Part shown: in pieces, positions 34,266 through 41,954 of the stretch
How positions within the stretch are numbered: position 1 is the first letter of the stretch
Layout: each line of letters begins with the position of its first letter
The notes under the pieces: generated by a model
Database searches by the model: none
Told to the model about the DNA's origin: nothing
The model's input: the letters and a program-made list of their open reading frames with translations, nothing else
NCBI GenBank assembly: GCA_910578085.1
Contig: CAJTPM010000011.1
Coordinates: 1 to 64,000 of the forward strand
DNA length: 64,000 nt
Reading direction: 5' to 3'
From: an uncultured Lachnospiraceae bacterium
GTDB taxonomy: Bacteria > Bacillota > Clostridia > Lachnospirales > Lachnospiraceae
Made by a program: the position numbers and the translations under genes

Positions 34266-34425
34266 TCGAACAATCGTTGAAACACTGAAAGAATTTGGAA
34301 TTGAAACGGAAAGGGAACTGGATGCGGCGTTGAAAAAATCCGTTTTCAGCATCGGGATTATGGCGGCCGGCACACTTGCCCCCTTGCCGTTTGAAAATAT
34401 GAAAGGAGAATCTAACAATGATTAA
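34258..34425 (+). CDS. Small phage protein (55 aa)
   Basis: The ATG at 34258 overlaps the preceding stop, with GGGGGCGG upstream. MDNRTIVETLKEFGIETERELDAALKKSVFSIGIMAAGTLAPLPFENMKGESNND is helical with a hydrophobic C-terminal half. It overlaps the start of the DGR-target gene by 8 nt. It is too short and not of the right sequence type to be called an Avd accessory protein. Confidence 0.5.
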   Translation: MDNRTIVETLKEFGIETERELDAALKKSVFSIGIMAAGTLAPLPFENMKGESNND

Positions 34426-35407
34426 AAGCGAACTTGTAATTGTAAGGGATAAGAACAACAATCCCAACATCATGCGGAGGTATGAAAAGTGTCCGCATCG
34501 TGAGGTTGACCCGTCCATTGAGGGCGATGCCGTGCATCCCATGTTTATCATCCGGGGAAAAGAGGTAGATGCCATCTATCTGCCGGAATACCTTTCTTGC
34601 ATGATTGACGGCATCCCCTACAGCTTGCCGATGCAGCCCCCGGCTACCATGATGGACTTTGATTCCGTTGTGGAGTGCCACAGGAGAAAGGGCGATGGAT
34701 GGCACTGCATGACGGCGGTAGAATGGCAGTTTATAGCCGATCTGATAAGGCTTCGGGAATCCGCCGGGGCGGAATCCATGAGGGGCAATACATCATTCGG
34801 CTGCAGCCATCTTGCAATGGGAGAAAAGGGAATCCATCCAGAGGGGCGGAACACGATCACTTTGACAGGCAGCGGGCCGGAATCGTGGTTCTTATACGAC
34901 AACAAAGAGGGCATTGCGGATTTTGTGGGGAATGTCTGGAAGCACATCGCCGGAATCCGGCTTGTGAATGGGCGTTATCAGTACATAAAGGACAACGATG
35001 CCGCCGCCCCGGATTGCGATTTGTCAAGGGATAGCAAGGAATGGGCGGATGTGCTGATTGATGGGAAGCCGCTGAAGGTAAGCGTGGAGGATGACGAAGT
35101 AACAATCCTTGCAACGAATGAGGAAACCGGGAAAGAGTACGGCGGCGATGAATGGCAGAATGTCGGGATTGACATTGACCCTATCCCGGACTTTGTGAAA
35201 GCCCTTGGAATCATCCCGGCAAGGCATGAGGGAAACAGGGAATATTTTTATGCGGATGCAGAGGAAAGCGAATGTGTGCCTTTCCGGGGCGGCAGCTACG
35301 GCTCCGCTTCGTACGGCGGTTCTTCGGCGTTGATTTTGAACTACTTGCGCTCCTATGTGCGCGGCAACGTCGGCTTCTTCTCCGCTTACTACAAAGTTGA
35401 AAGCTGA
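34418..35407 (+). CDS. FGE/C-type-lectin-fold protein ending in a DGR variable region
   Basis: A 329-residue protein with a phage-type beta-rich N-terminus (MIKSELVIVRDKNNNPNIMRRYEK). A formylglycine-generating-enzyme/CLec domain follows (MTAVEWQFIADLIRLRESAG, MRGNTSFG, WFLYDNKEGIADFVGNVWKHIAGIRLVNG). It ends in FRGGSYGSASYGGSSALILN then YLRSYVRGNVGFFSAYY. This tail aligns with the VR consensus of DGR target proteins (RGGSWNN...LNLNNARSN..NNVGFRPA), where Asn codons of the template have become Tyr, Ser and others, as adenine mutagenesis would produce. Such proteins display a hypervariable ligand-binding face. A GATA-loop hairpin follows. No catalytic Cys pair of true FGE is seen. Confidence 0.8.
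   Translation: MIKSELVIVRDKNNNPNIMRRYEKCPHREVDPSIEGDAVHPMFIIRGKEVDAIYLPEYLSCMIDGIPYSLPMQPPATMMDFDSVVECHRRKGDGWHCMTAVEWQFIADLIRLRESAGAESMRGNTSFGCSHLAMGEKGIHPEGRNTITLTGSGPESWFLYDNKEGIADFVGNVWKHIAGIRLVNGRYQYIKDNDAAAPDCDLSRDSKEWADVLIDGKPLKVSVEDDEVTILATNEETGKEYGGDEWQNVGIDIDPIPDFVKALGIIPARHEGNREYFYADAEESECVPFRGGSYGSASYGGSSALILNYLRSYVRGNVGFFSAYYKVES
35285..35398 (+). other. Putative DGR variable repeat (VR)
   Basis: This covers the last 38 codons or so of the target gene. Repeated TAC, TCC and TTC codons stand at positions that are Asn (AAC) in template-like sequences. No second, template copy is visible elsewhere in the window. Confidence 0.65.
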
Positions 35408-35430
35408 TCGCTGAAATATGATTCCTGTTT

Positions 35431-35450
35431 GATTGTGCGATAGCGCAATC
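35431..35450. promoter_or_regulatory. Post-VR hairpin with GATA tetraloop (DGR target-recognition element)
   Basis: GATTGTGC/GCGCAATC (8 bp, one G-U) closes a GATA loop 24 bp after the stop codon of the target gene. DGR target sites are known to have a 7-10-bp stem with a four-base loop of GRNA type just downstream of VR; GATA fits. Confidence 0.65.
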
Positions 35451-35477
35451 ACTGAAATGTTGAATAGGGGCAAAAGA

Positions 35478-35516
35478 GGGGCTTGCGCCAAAGCTACCAA
35501 CTCACACGCAAGCCCC
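35478..35516. terminator. Second hairpin downstream of the DGR target
   Basis: A perfect 10-bp stem GGGGCTTGCG/CGCAAGCCCC with a 19-nt loop. On the minus strand it is followed by a short T-rich stretch, on the plus strand by AAAGGAAAAG. It could be a weak terminator or part of an RNA structure. The rest of 35408-35598 contains no supported gene. Confidence 0.45.
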
Positions 35517-35598
35517 AAAGGAAAAGACGCTGAAAAACGCATTTCCTTTACTCATTATACTTGCATTTTTATATTTTTGCAAGTGGAAAGGTGGGAAA

Positions 35599-35799
35599 AT
35601 GGCGGAAATCGGCTATTATTCGGACGGCGTTACAAAATTTACAGACCCCTTTTATCAATGTGTTTGCCGTGGCTGCTTGCATCGCTTTTGGAGCGTGTTG
35701 ATTACATCACATTGCCCCGAATGCGGATGTGAAGATGTATTCCGTTCTTTCGACTACAGGGAAGCGGATGCGGAATCTGCCCGGTTGAAAAATAAATAA
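35599..35799 (+). CDS. Zinc-ribbon phage protein (66 aa)
   Basis: GGAAAGGTGGG lies upstream of the ATG. The product MAEIGYYSDGVTKFTDPFYQCVCRGCLHRFWSVLITSHCPECGCEDVFRSF... has the paired Cys motifs CVCRGC and CPECGC of a zinc ribbon. Function unknown. Confidence 0.6.
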   Translation: MAEIGYYSDGVTKFTDPFYQCVCRGCLHRFWSVLITSHCPECGCEDVFRSFDYREADAESARLKNK

Positions 35800-35801
35800 A
35801 A

Positions 35802-35848
35802 GAATATCCTAGAAAATCAAAATAAATCATTGTGTTTCAAGGATATTC
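35802..35848. promoter_or_regulatory. Inverted repeat upstream of the winged-helix/tubulin pair
   Basis: GAATATCCT (35802-35810) and AGGATATTC (35840-35848) are perfect 9-bp inverted arms, with a related half site (AAATATCAG) beyond. It lies 30 bp before the TTG start of the winged-helix gene. Candidate operator or centromere (tubC-like) site; there is no long iteron array. Confidence 0.55.
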
Positions 35849-35878
35849 AAAAAATATCAGTGAAAGGATGGTGGTTTT

Positions 35879-36121
35879 TTGAATCGTTTGGGATTTCTGA
35901 TTTTGTCCGTCCTGTCTACAAATGGCGCATTCGATAAAGTGTCGGCAATGACAGCGAAAGAAATCACGGATGCGGAGGATTTCGGATATAAGGACAATAC
36001 AATTTTCAAGAAAATAACAGAATTTGAATCAATGGGCTATGTTGCCGCCGGATACAAAGAGGGGAAAGCCAAAACCTTTTATATCACGGAATCCGGCAAA
36101 CAGGCGTTAAAACAGGTATGA
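35879..36121 (+). CDS. Winged-helix DNA-binding protein, TubR-like by position
   Basis: TTG start with AAAGGATGGTGG upstream. An 80-residue single winged-helix domain: MTAKEITDAEDFGYKDNTIFKKITEFESMGYVAAGYKEGKAKTFYITESGKQAL (helix, recognition helix, then a wing hairpin). It is 16 bp upstream of a tubulin/FtsZ-like GTPase. In TubZRC partition systems the order is tubC, tubR (a small winged-helix protein), tubZ, and this locus has the same order. A MarR/PadR-like regulator without partition role is the alternative. Confidence 0.65.
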   Translation: MNRLGFLILSVLSTNGAFDKVSAMTAKEITDAEDFGYKDNTIFKKITEFESMGYVAAGYKEGKAKTFYITESGKQALKQV

Positions 36122-36137
36122 AAGGAAGGATTGCGGC

Positions 36138-37199
36138 ATGAAAAAGAAAATCGGATTTGTTGCCATAGGGCAAGCCGGGGGCAACATCGGGAAGCTTTTT
36201 GAGGATAAGGGGTTTTCTGTCCTGTACCTCAATACATCACAGGAGGATTTGCAGACCCTTAAAAATGCAAAATACACATATCACATCGCCGGGGGCGAGG
36301 GCTGCAACAAAGACCGGGCAAAGGCGAAAAGGCTTGTGATGGAGGACTTCGACAATATCAGCAAAGAAATCTATGAAAAGATGGATGTTTCCATGATTTA
36401 CGTTGTCTTTGCGGCCGGCGGCGGAACTGGAAGCGGATGCGGCCCGATGCTGATTGATCTGCTTTTGGGCGATATTGCGGCCGGAGAAAGCAAGGTGGAA
36501 TCCGTTGGGGCTATTACGGTCATTCCAAGCGAAAAGGAAAGCCCGAAAACACAAATAAACTGCTATGAGTGCTTTGAGGAATTGACGGCGATTAGCAGCA
36601 TTGCAAGCGTTATGATTATTGACAATTCAAAAGGGGATAAGCTGATTCTGAATCAGCATCTTGTAAATGTTTTCTATAACTTTATCGAGATTCCCAACAG
36701 GCACAAGGACGAAAGGGGCAATATCGACCGGGCGGAGATAGAGGAAACATTAAAGTCAAAAGGGATGCTTATTGTGACGGAGATTCCGGCAAAGGAAAGC
36801 ACTACTGCGGCGGTACTGGAATCTTTCAAAAAAAGCGTGTTCGCCCCGATTGAGCCGGACAGGGTTATCAAATACATCTCCATATCCATCGCCGGGGCCG
36901 TGGATGTGGACGCAATGCGAAAAGAAATCGGAATCCCGGTGGATGTATTCCAGACATATAACGAGAAAGCAACTATTTGTTGCCTTGCCGGACTGAACTA
37001 CCCGAAAACACGGCTTGAATCGGTGTATGGGAAAGCGGTGGAGAACCAAGAGCAGATCATCAAGAATCTGCAAGCCGTATCTGATTCCGGCATGAAAAAG
37101 AACGTGAATTTCCTTGCATCCGTGAAAGCTGCGCCGTCCGCCGATGCGCCAAAGCAAAAGACATCCAGAAGGGATTTGCTGAAAAAATATATGGGGTAG
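36138..37199 (+). CDS. Phage tubulin/FtsZ-superfamily GTPase (TubZ-like)
   Basis: A 353-residue protein. Nucleotide loop T1 is IGQAGGNIG (residues 10-18, close to tubulin GQxGNQIG). The tubulin signature loop T4 is AAGGGTGSGCGP (92-103). The catalytic T7 synergy loop is GNIDRAEIEETLKSKGM (194-210), with Asp and Glu placed as in FtsZ NxDxxD. All three functional loops are present, so polymerisation-coupled GTP hydrolysis is plausible. The C-terminal tail (about residues 325-353) is basic (KQKTSRRDLLKKYMG), suitable for partner or DNA binding. It forms an operon with the winged-helix gene and precedes replication genes. Roles: plasmid-like segregation, as in phage c-st, or positioning of phage DNA. 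Confidence 0.85.
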   Translation: MKKKIGFVAIGQAGGNIGKLFEDKGFSVLYLNTSQEDLQTLKNAKYTYHIAGGEGCNKDRAKAKRLVMEDFDNISKEIYEKMDVSMIYVVFAAGGGTGSGCGPMLIDLLLGDIAAGESKVESVGAITVIPSEKESPKTQINCYECFEELTAISSIASVMIIDNSKGDKLILNQHLVNVFYNFIEIPNRHKDERGNIDRAEIEETLKSKGMLIVTEIPAKESTTAAVLESFKKSVFAPIEPDRVIKYISISIAGAVDVDAMRKEIGIPVDVFQTYNEKATICCLAGLNYPKTRLESVYGKAVENQEQIIKNLQAVSDSGMKKNVNFLASVKAAPSADAPKQKTSRRDLLKKYMG

Positions 37200-37208
37200 G
37201 TGCGGAGC

Positions 37209-38210
37209 ATGGCGGATATTAAATGGATAAAGCTGAAAGTCGGAATGTTCAACGATGACAGAATCAAAGTTATACAGGCGATGCCGGAGGGCGATGCGCT
37301 GATCGTGATATGGATTCGGATGCTGATTCTTGCCGGAATCAGCAATGCGGAAGGGTATCTGATGATTTCGGAAAATCTTCCCCATACGGAGGATATGCTT
37401 GCGACCATATTCAACAAGCCGCTTTCCGTTGTCCGGCTTGCCTTGAAAACTTTTGAAACTTTCGGGATGGTTGAAGCCTGTAATGAGGGGATTTTTATTA
37501 CAGATTTCGCCGCCGAACAGGGCGAAAATATGCAGGACATCCGGGAGTACAACAGGATAAAAAAGGCGGAATCACGGGAAAGGGCAAAGCAGAAACGGCT
37601 TGAAATGTCATTGGCCGGCAAAATTGACAGTCAACTAAATGTCAATGACAAGTCAATGACAAGTCAAGGAAATATGTCAACCTGTCAAGACACAGATATA
37701 GAAGAAGATAAAGATATTATTATAAATAATAATATACCCCAAAATCCGCCGGATTTAGGGGGCAAGCCGGAGCGGTTGGACTATGAGCAGATAGCGGCAC
37801 TATATAACGCTACCTGTAAGGATTTGCCGAAAGTGAGGGGGCTTTCTGACGAACGCAAGCGGAAAATAAAGACCCTGTTAAATGCCTTGAATAAAGCAAA
37901 GGTATTGATGGAGTTAGGGGCTTATGAGCGGCTTGAATATATTTTCCGGCTTGCGGATGAATCGGACTTCCTTTCCGGGCGCAGTAAGGCAAATCAGTGG
38001 TGCGGCTTTGATTGGCTGATAAACGCCAAAAATGCCCTAAAGGTTATAGAGGGCAATTATAAGAATGGGGGAACGATGAACTATGTCGGCAACACAGGAG
38101 GATTTCAACCGGGCGATGCAGCGCATTCTTGCGAATCGGAAAATGATGCCCTTGCAGCATTCCGGGCCGGGAGAGGAAAGGATGGCGGAGAGGACGGAAA
38201 CGGCGTATAA
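37209..38210 (+). CDS. Phage replisome organiser (DnaD/DnaB-like initiator)
   Basis: ATG at 37209 (an in-frame GTG at 37200 also exists). The N-terminus MADIKWIKLKVGMFNDDRIKVIQAMPEGDALIVIWIRMLILAG is the hallmark of the phage replisome-organiser N-terminal domain, a winged helix that binds the origin. The linker (about residues 130-190) is Asn/Asp/Ile rich and AT-rich at DNA level (AATAATAATATACCCC region), a possible origin site within the gene, as is usual for this family. The C-terminal domain resembles DnaD. Its end overlaps the DnaC-like gene. Confidence 0.82.
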   Translation: MADIKWIKLKVGMFNDDRIKVIQAMPEGDALIVIWIRMLILAGISNAEGYLMISENLPHTEDMLATIFNKPLSVVRLALKTFETFGMVEACNEGIFITDFAAEQGENMQDIREYNRIKKAESRERAKQKRLEMSLAGKIDSQLNVNDKSMTSQGNMSTCQDTDIEEDKDIIINNNIPQNPPDLGGKPERLDYEQIAALYNATCKDLPKVRGLSDERKRKIKTLLNALNKAKVLMELGAYERLEYIFRLADESDFLSGRSKANQWCGFDWLINAKNALKVIEGNYKNGGTMNYVGNTGGFQPGDAAHSCESENDALAAFRAGRGKDGGEDGNGV

Positions 38211-38952
38211 GTGCGAAAAATGCAGAGATACCGGGTATATATTCCGCAAAGGGGAAGATGGATATGATTACGCTTCGCCGTGCGTATGCATTAAATCCCG
38301 GATAATGGAGAGCAAGCTGCAATTTGCCAACATCCCCAAAGAGTTTAAGGGCTACACGGTGGAATCCTTTGACTTGGGGCTGTATACCACGCCGGACGGA
38401 AAGGAAAGGGCGGAAATGGCAAAGATGCTTTGCACGAACTACATCAAGGAATTTCCGGGGATTTCGGAGGATGGGAAAGGGCTTTATATGTATTCCCGGA
38501 CGAAGGGCAGCGGAAAGACCCGGATGGCGGCGAGCATTGCAAACGACATTATTTCGCAATACAGGATTTCCGCAAAATTCGCCACTACGCTTCAGATTTT
38601 GGACGAGATCAAAAAAACATGGCATGAGCAGACGGGGGCGGATTCCGGGGAGCAGAAATTTCTTGCTGATATAATCCGTGTTCCTGTATTAGTGATTGAC
38701 GATATAGGCGTGGAAAAGCCTACAGAATGGGTAAATGAGAAATTTTATTCAATCCTCAATGGGCGGATGGTGCAGAAACAAGTAACGATTTTTACAAGCA
38801 ACTGCGAAATGGAAAAACTTTTGTTCGATGATAGGATTATCAATCGGATTATGAAGATGGCCTTGCCCGTGCCTTTCCCGGATGAATCCGTGAGGGCTGC
38901 GCTTGCCAAGGCTGAAAACAAGGAACTTTATAACAGGCTTTTGAGAGGTTGA
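38083..38952 (+). CDS. DnaC/DnaI-like helicase loader
   Basis: A 289-residue AAA+ protein. The N-terminal zinc finger is YKCEKCRDTGYIFR...SPCVCIKSR, Walker A SRTKGSGKTRMA (near residues 135-146) and Walker B VLVIDDIGVEK, with sensor TSNCEME. It loads the replicative helicase at the phage origin with the upstream organiser. The chosen ATG overlaps the upstream gene by 128 nt; an internal ATG at 38182 (MAERTETAYKCEKC) is a realistic alternative start. Confidence 0.88.
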   Translation: MSATQEDFNRAMQRILANRKMMPLQHSGPGEERMAERTETAYKCEKCRDTGYIFRKGEDGYDYASPCVCIKSRIMESKLQFANIPKEFKGYTVESFDLGLYTTPDGKERAEMAKMLCTNYIKEFPGISEDGKGLYMYSRTKGSGKTRMAASIANDIISQYRISAKFATTLQILDEIKKTWHEQTGADSGEQKFLADIIRVPVLVIDDIGVEKPTEWVNEKFYSILNGRMVQKQVTIFTSNCEMEKLLFDDRIINRIMKMALPVPFPDESVRAALAKAENKELYNRLLRG

Positions 38953-38955
38953 GCG

Positions 38956-39360
38956 ATGGGAAAAACAAAGAATTATAGATTGTCGGAGGATGAAAAGCGC
39001 ATCCACCGGGAAGCGGTGGAAATACGGAAAAAGACAGATAAGCAGCTTATAGAGTACATAGAGGGCGAAAAGGAAAATGTCCGGGAAGCTTTGGTTGCTG
39101 AATATAAAGCGGTATTTGATGAATATATCTATCCAATTTTTGATTGTGTGGATGAAACATTCAGCGGATGCCCGGAGGATTTCAGAAAGTGCTTGAAAGC
39201 AATGGACATCGCCGCCGATGTGATAGGGGATTGCAAGGCGGACGGATATTTCCGTGATACGGACGCAAAACGGGCATTTCTGCAAAAGCTTAGTGAAATT
39301 CCAGGAATCGGGAAATCAATCATGAAAAAGATTGAGGGGGCTGCGGCGGATGGGGAATAG
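38956..39360 (+). CDS. Phage hypothetical protein with helix-hairpin-helix-like end (134 aa)
   Basis: It begins 3 nt after the helicase loader. The protein is helical and charged (MGKTKNYRLSEDEKRIHREAVEIRKKTDKQ). The C-terminal LSEIPGIGKSIMKKIEGAA has the PGIGKSxxxKI signature of a helix-hairpin-helix DNA-binding motif. A role in phage DNA metabolism is plausible by position; no family recognised. Confidence 0.6.
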   Translation: MGKTKNYRLSEDEKRIHREAVEIRKKTDKQLIEYIEGEKENVREALVAEYKAVFDEYIYPIFDCVDETFSGCPEDFRKCLKAMDIAADVIGDCKADGYFRDTDAKRAFLQKLSEIPGIGKSIMKKIEGAAADGE

Positions 39361-40060
39361 CGAGGATAGGCTGATAAACAAAATTGAAAACCTCATAAGG
39401 CTTTCGAGCAGCAACAATGAACATGAAGCACGGGCGGCAATGATGAAAGCACGGGAATTGATGGCGAAATACCATATCCGCATGGAGGATGTTTCCCCGG
39501 AGGAAAAGAAAAGCGAAACCGTGGAAGCCGCCACAACGCTTGAAAAATTCCGGGAAACTTGGGTATCAGACCTTGCCGGGGTAATAGCGCAAAATTTCAG
39601 ATGCCGGACATTGCTTTTGCACTGGTACACAGGGAACACATACAAAATCCGCTTTTTAGGCGTGAATGATGATGCTTTCGTGTGCATGGAAATCTTTAGA
39701 TATGCCCTAAAAGTGATAAAGAGCAGAGTAAAGACCATGAGGGGAATTTTTTATGAATCTGGAAAGGATTTTAATTATAATGACAAGCTTGTTTATTGCC
39801 ACGGATTCATGAAAGGATTGCAGATAAACTTCACAGAACAGACAAAGCGGCAGCAAGAGAGCCGGAGAGATAATTGCTTCGCCCTTGCGCTTTGCGTTCC
39901 GGCGGTTGTGGATAAGGCGATAGAATCAATGGGAGTAGAGGACGCTGCGCCGTCCACACGCCCGAACATGAGCCGGAAAAACTCCATGCTTTACGGCATC
40001 GGTTACACGGACGGAAAAGCATTCCAGAATGCCGGGGATAAAGAACGGCTTCACAGTTAA
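39350..40060 (+). CDS. DUF2786 domain protein (236 aa)
   Basis: Start 39350 with AGGGGG upstream, overlapping the previous stop. Residues about 8-50 (RLINKIENLIRLSSSNNEHEARAAMMKARELMAKYHI) match the DUF2786 domain seen in phage and Streptomyces proteins. The rest (ETWVSDLAGVIAQNFRCRTLLLHW...VKTMRGIFYESGKDFNYNDKLVYCHGFMKGL) is the region often found with it. Function unknown. Confidence 0.75.
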   Translation: MGNSEDRLINKIENLIRLSSSNNEHEARAAMMKARELMAKYHIRMEDVSPEEKKSETVEAATTLEKFRETWVSDLAGVIAQNFRCRTLLLHWYTGNTYKIRFLGVNDDAFVCMEIFRYALKVIKSRVKTMRGIFYESGKDFNYNDKLVYCHGFMKGLQINFTEQTKRQQESRRDNCFALALCVPAVVDKAIESMGVEDAAPSTRPNMSRKNSMLYGIGYTDGKAFQNAGDKERLHS

Positions 40061-40112
40061 GGACAATCTGATTTTGCTATAGATTGATTAAGCATGAAAG
40101 GAGGGAATCGGG

Positions 40113-40514
40113 ATGCTGCACGTTGATTTAAGCAAATTGGCCGGGGGAGAACTGCAAGCGAAATTTGACCGGGAGATCACGAAAGTGATCGAGAACATGA
40201 AAGACCCAAACACGCCATACCAAGAAGCCCGGAGCATCACAATCAAAATATCCCTAAAGCAGACAGAGCTTCGGGATGATGCGAAAGTGGATATTTCTGT
40301 AAACAGCAAATTGGCCGGCGTGATTTCTGCAAAGACGAATTTCGCAATAGGGAAAGACCTAAATTCCGGGGAAGTGCTGATACAGGAATATGGAAAACAG
40401 ATTCCGGGGCAGATGACTTTTACGGACATATCCCCGGAGGAACTGAAAACAGAATCACAGGCAGACAGCAAGAAAGTAACATCAATGCCGAGGGCTTTAA
40501 GGGTCAACGGATAA
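40113..40514 (+). CDS. Conserved phage protein, 'replication terminator'-like (133 aa)
   Basis: AAAGGAGGG lies upstream. MLHVDLSKLAGGELQAKFDREITKVIENMKDPNTPYQEARSITIKI resembles a family frequently labelled replication terminator protein in Firmicutes phages (start of the LxxLAGGxLxEK..F type with PNTxxxxxRxITI). The label rests on annotation habit rather than proven function. It is beta-rich in the second half. Confidence 0.6.
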   Translation: MLHVDLSKLAGGELQAKFDREITKVIENMKDPNTPYQEARSITIKISLKQTELRDDAKVDISVNSKLAGVISAKTNFAIGKDLNSGEVLIQEYGKQIPGQMTFTDISPEELKTESQADSKKVTSMPRALRVNG

Positions 40515-40536
40515 AAAAGAAAGTGAGGATTTGAAA

Positions 40537-41272
40537 ATGATTAAAGAGGCTTTACAGTACATCATCGGGCTTCAGCAGCCAAGGATTGAGGAAATCGGCG
40601 GCAAGAACTATTACTTCCACAATGGGAATATCCCTATGCTTGTGGACGGATGCCGGGATTGCGAAGCGGTACAGCTTTCCACGCTTACATCGCTTGTCGA
40701 TTATATCAAGAACCGCATGGCCGGACGATTTCCCGGACGGTACGACGAAAATGATCGTCCATGTGGCATCGGAAACGGAAGTTAGTCTGCTGACACAGTT
40801 TAACGGAGATATGAAGCGTTTGGAGGTTATAAGCGTAAAAGCGAGAGTGCCGGCCATCACGCTGAATAAATTTATCGAACAGGAAGCTTTCATCATCCAG
40901 ATGCAGTCCATGTTTCTTGATACGCCGGATAAGGCTATCGTGATGCAAGTTTCCGGAAACGTGGAGGATAAGACCGTGGCAGCATACGGGGATGACGGCG
41001 TATCACAGAAAGCGACCATCAAGACCGGGCTTGCAAACGTGGAGGATGTGATCGTGCCGAATCCCGTTCGGCTGCAGCCGTTCCGTACATTCCATGAGGT
41101 AGGGCAGCAGGAAATTGACTTTGTTTTCCGCATGAAGAACAGCAGCAACGGCGTGGCGTGTGCATTGTTTGAAGCGGACGGCGGAGCATGGAAATTCCGG
41201 GCCGTCCATGAGATCGCCGAGTATCTGAAGGATAAACTGGCAGATGTGGAGAACATCGCCATATTGTCATAG
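40537..41272 (+). pseudogene. Conserved phage protein interrupted by a one-base frameshift
   Basis: The N-terminal frame from 40537 (MIKEALQYIIGLQQPRIEEIGGKNYY...STLTSLVDYIKNRMA) ends at 40785. The natural continuation (DDFPDGTTKMIVHVASETEVSLLTQFNGDMKRLEVI...) lies in the next frame up to 41272. Removing one C at 40721-40722 joins them smoothly into a protein of about 244 aa of a common phage family that sits between replication and SSB genes. A sequencing error, a real mutation or +1 recoding are all possible. Confidence 0.7.
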
Positions 41273-41330
41273 TGACAGCATATCCGCCGGGGCCGGCGTT
41301 ATGGCCCCGGCGATGTAAAGGATGGTGCAG

Positions 41331-41498
41331 ATGGTTTTTTCAGAAATCAAGGAAAAATTTTTTGTATTAGTGGAGGGCGAGGAAAGGGCGATTATAAGGG
41401 ATTCCGAAAAACAGGCGGAAAAGACCCGGAAAAGGCTTTCCAAGTTTTCCGGCGGAAAGAAAATATATGTCTATAAGGCAGAGCAGAAAAACGGATAA
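41331..41498 (+). CDS. Small basic phage protein (55 aa)
   Basis: AAAGGA about 9 nt before the ATG. MVFSEIKEKFFVLVEGEERAIIRDSEKQAEKTRKRLSKFSGGKKIYVYKAEQKNG is a compact alpha/beta sequence, 16 bp before ssb. Function unknown. Confidence 0.5.
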   Translation: MVFSEIKEKFFVLVEGEERAIIRDSEKQAEKTRKRLSKFSGGKKIYVYKAEQKNG

Positions 41499-41513
41499 GG
41501 GGAGCGAATTGCA

Positions 41514-41942
41514 TTGAATAAATGGATAGGGAGCGGCCGGCTGATAAAGGATGCGGAAATAAGGTATTTCCCATCATCCGGGAAGCCGTTCGCCACATTT
41601 GCGCTTGCCATACCAGACCCATTTGCCCGGAAAGGAGAGCCAAAAGCGGATTTTATTGATTGCATAGTCTACGACAAGAAGAAAGTGGAATTGATAGAAA
41701 AGCACATCCGAAAGGGTACGAAACTGGAAATTGTCGGGCGGCTGAAATCCGGCAGCTTTATAAACAGGGATGGGAATCGGTCATATTATAGGCGCATCGT
41801 TGTGACCGAACTGGAATTTGCGGAATCACGGGCAGCAGAGCAGCAAGCGGACATCCAAGCGGAATTAGACAGCATGAGCCTGGAAAGTTATGATTTTATG
41901 GATATTCCAGAAGGGGCAGATGGCGAATTGCCGTTTGCGTGA
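41514..41942 (+). CDS. ssb: Single-stranded DNA-binding protein
   Basis: TTG start with AAGGGGAG upstream. The OB-fold motifs are MNKWIGSGRLIKDAEIRYFPSSGKPFATFALAIPD, FIDCIVYDKKKVELIEKHIRKGTKLEIVGRLKSGSF and YRRIVVTELEF. The acidic tail ends in DGELPFA, an imperfect version of the DDDIPF interaction tip. Cytoplasmic; coats single-stranded phage DNA at replication forks. Confidence 0.93.
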   Translation: MNKWIGSGRLIKDAEIRYFPSSGKPFATFALAIPDPFARKGEPKADFIDCIVYDKKKVELIEKHIRKGTKLEIVGRLKSGSFINRDGNRSYYRRIVVTELEFAESRAAEQQADIQAELDSMSLESYDFMDIPEGADGELPFA

Positions 41943-41954
41943 GGTAGTGCGGAT

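Noticed and set aside
35433..35732. A 99-codon frame downstream of the DGR target
   Set aside because: It runs through both hairpins and overlaps the zinc-ribbon gene in another frame; not protein-like.
37722..37745. AT-rich stretch in the replisome organiser as a proven origin
   Set aside because: An origin inside this gene is usual for the family, but no iterons are evident, so it is only mentioned in that gene's entry.
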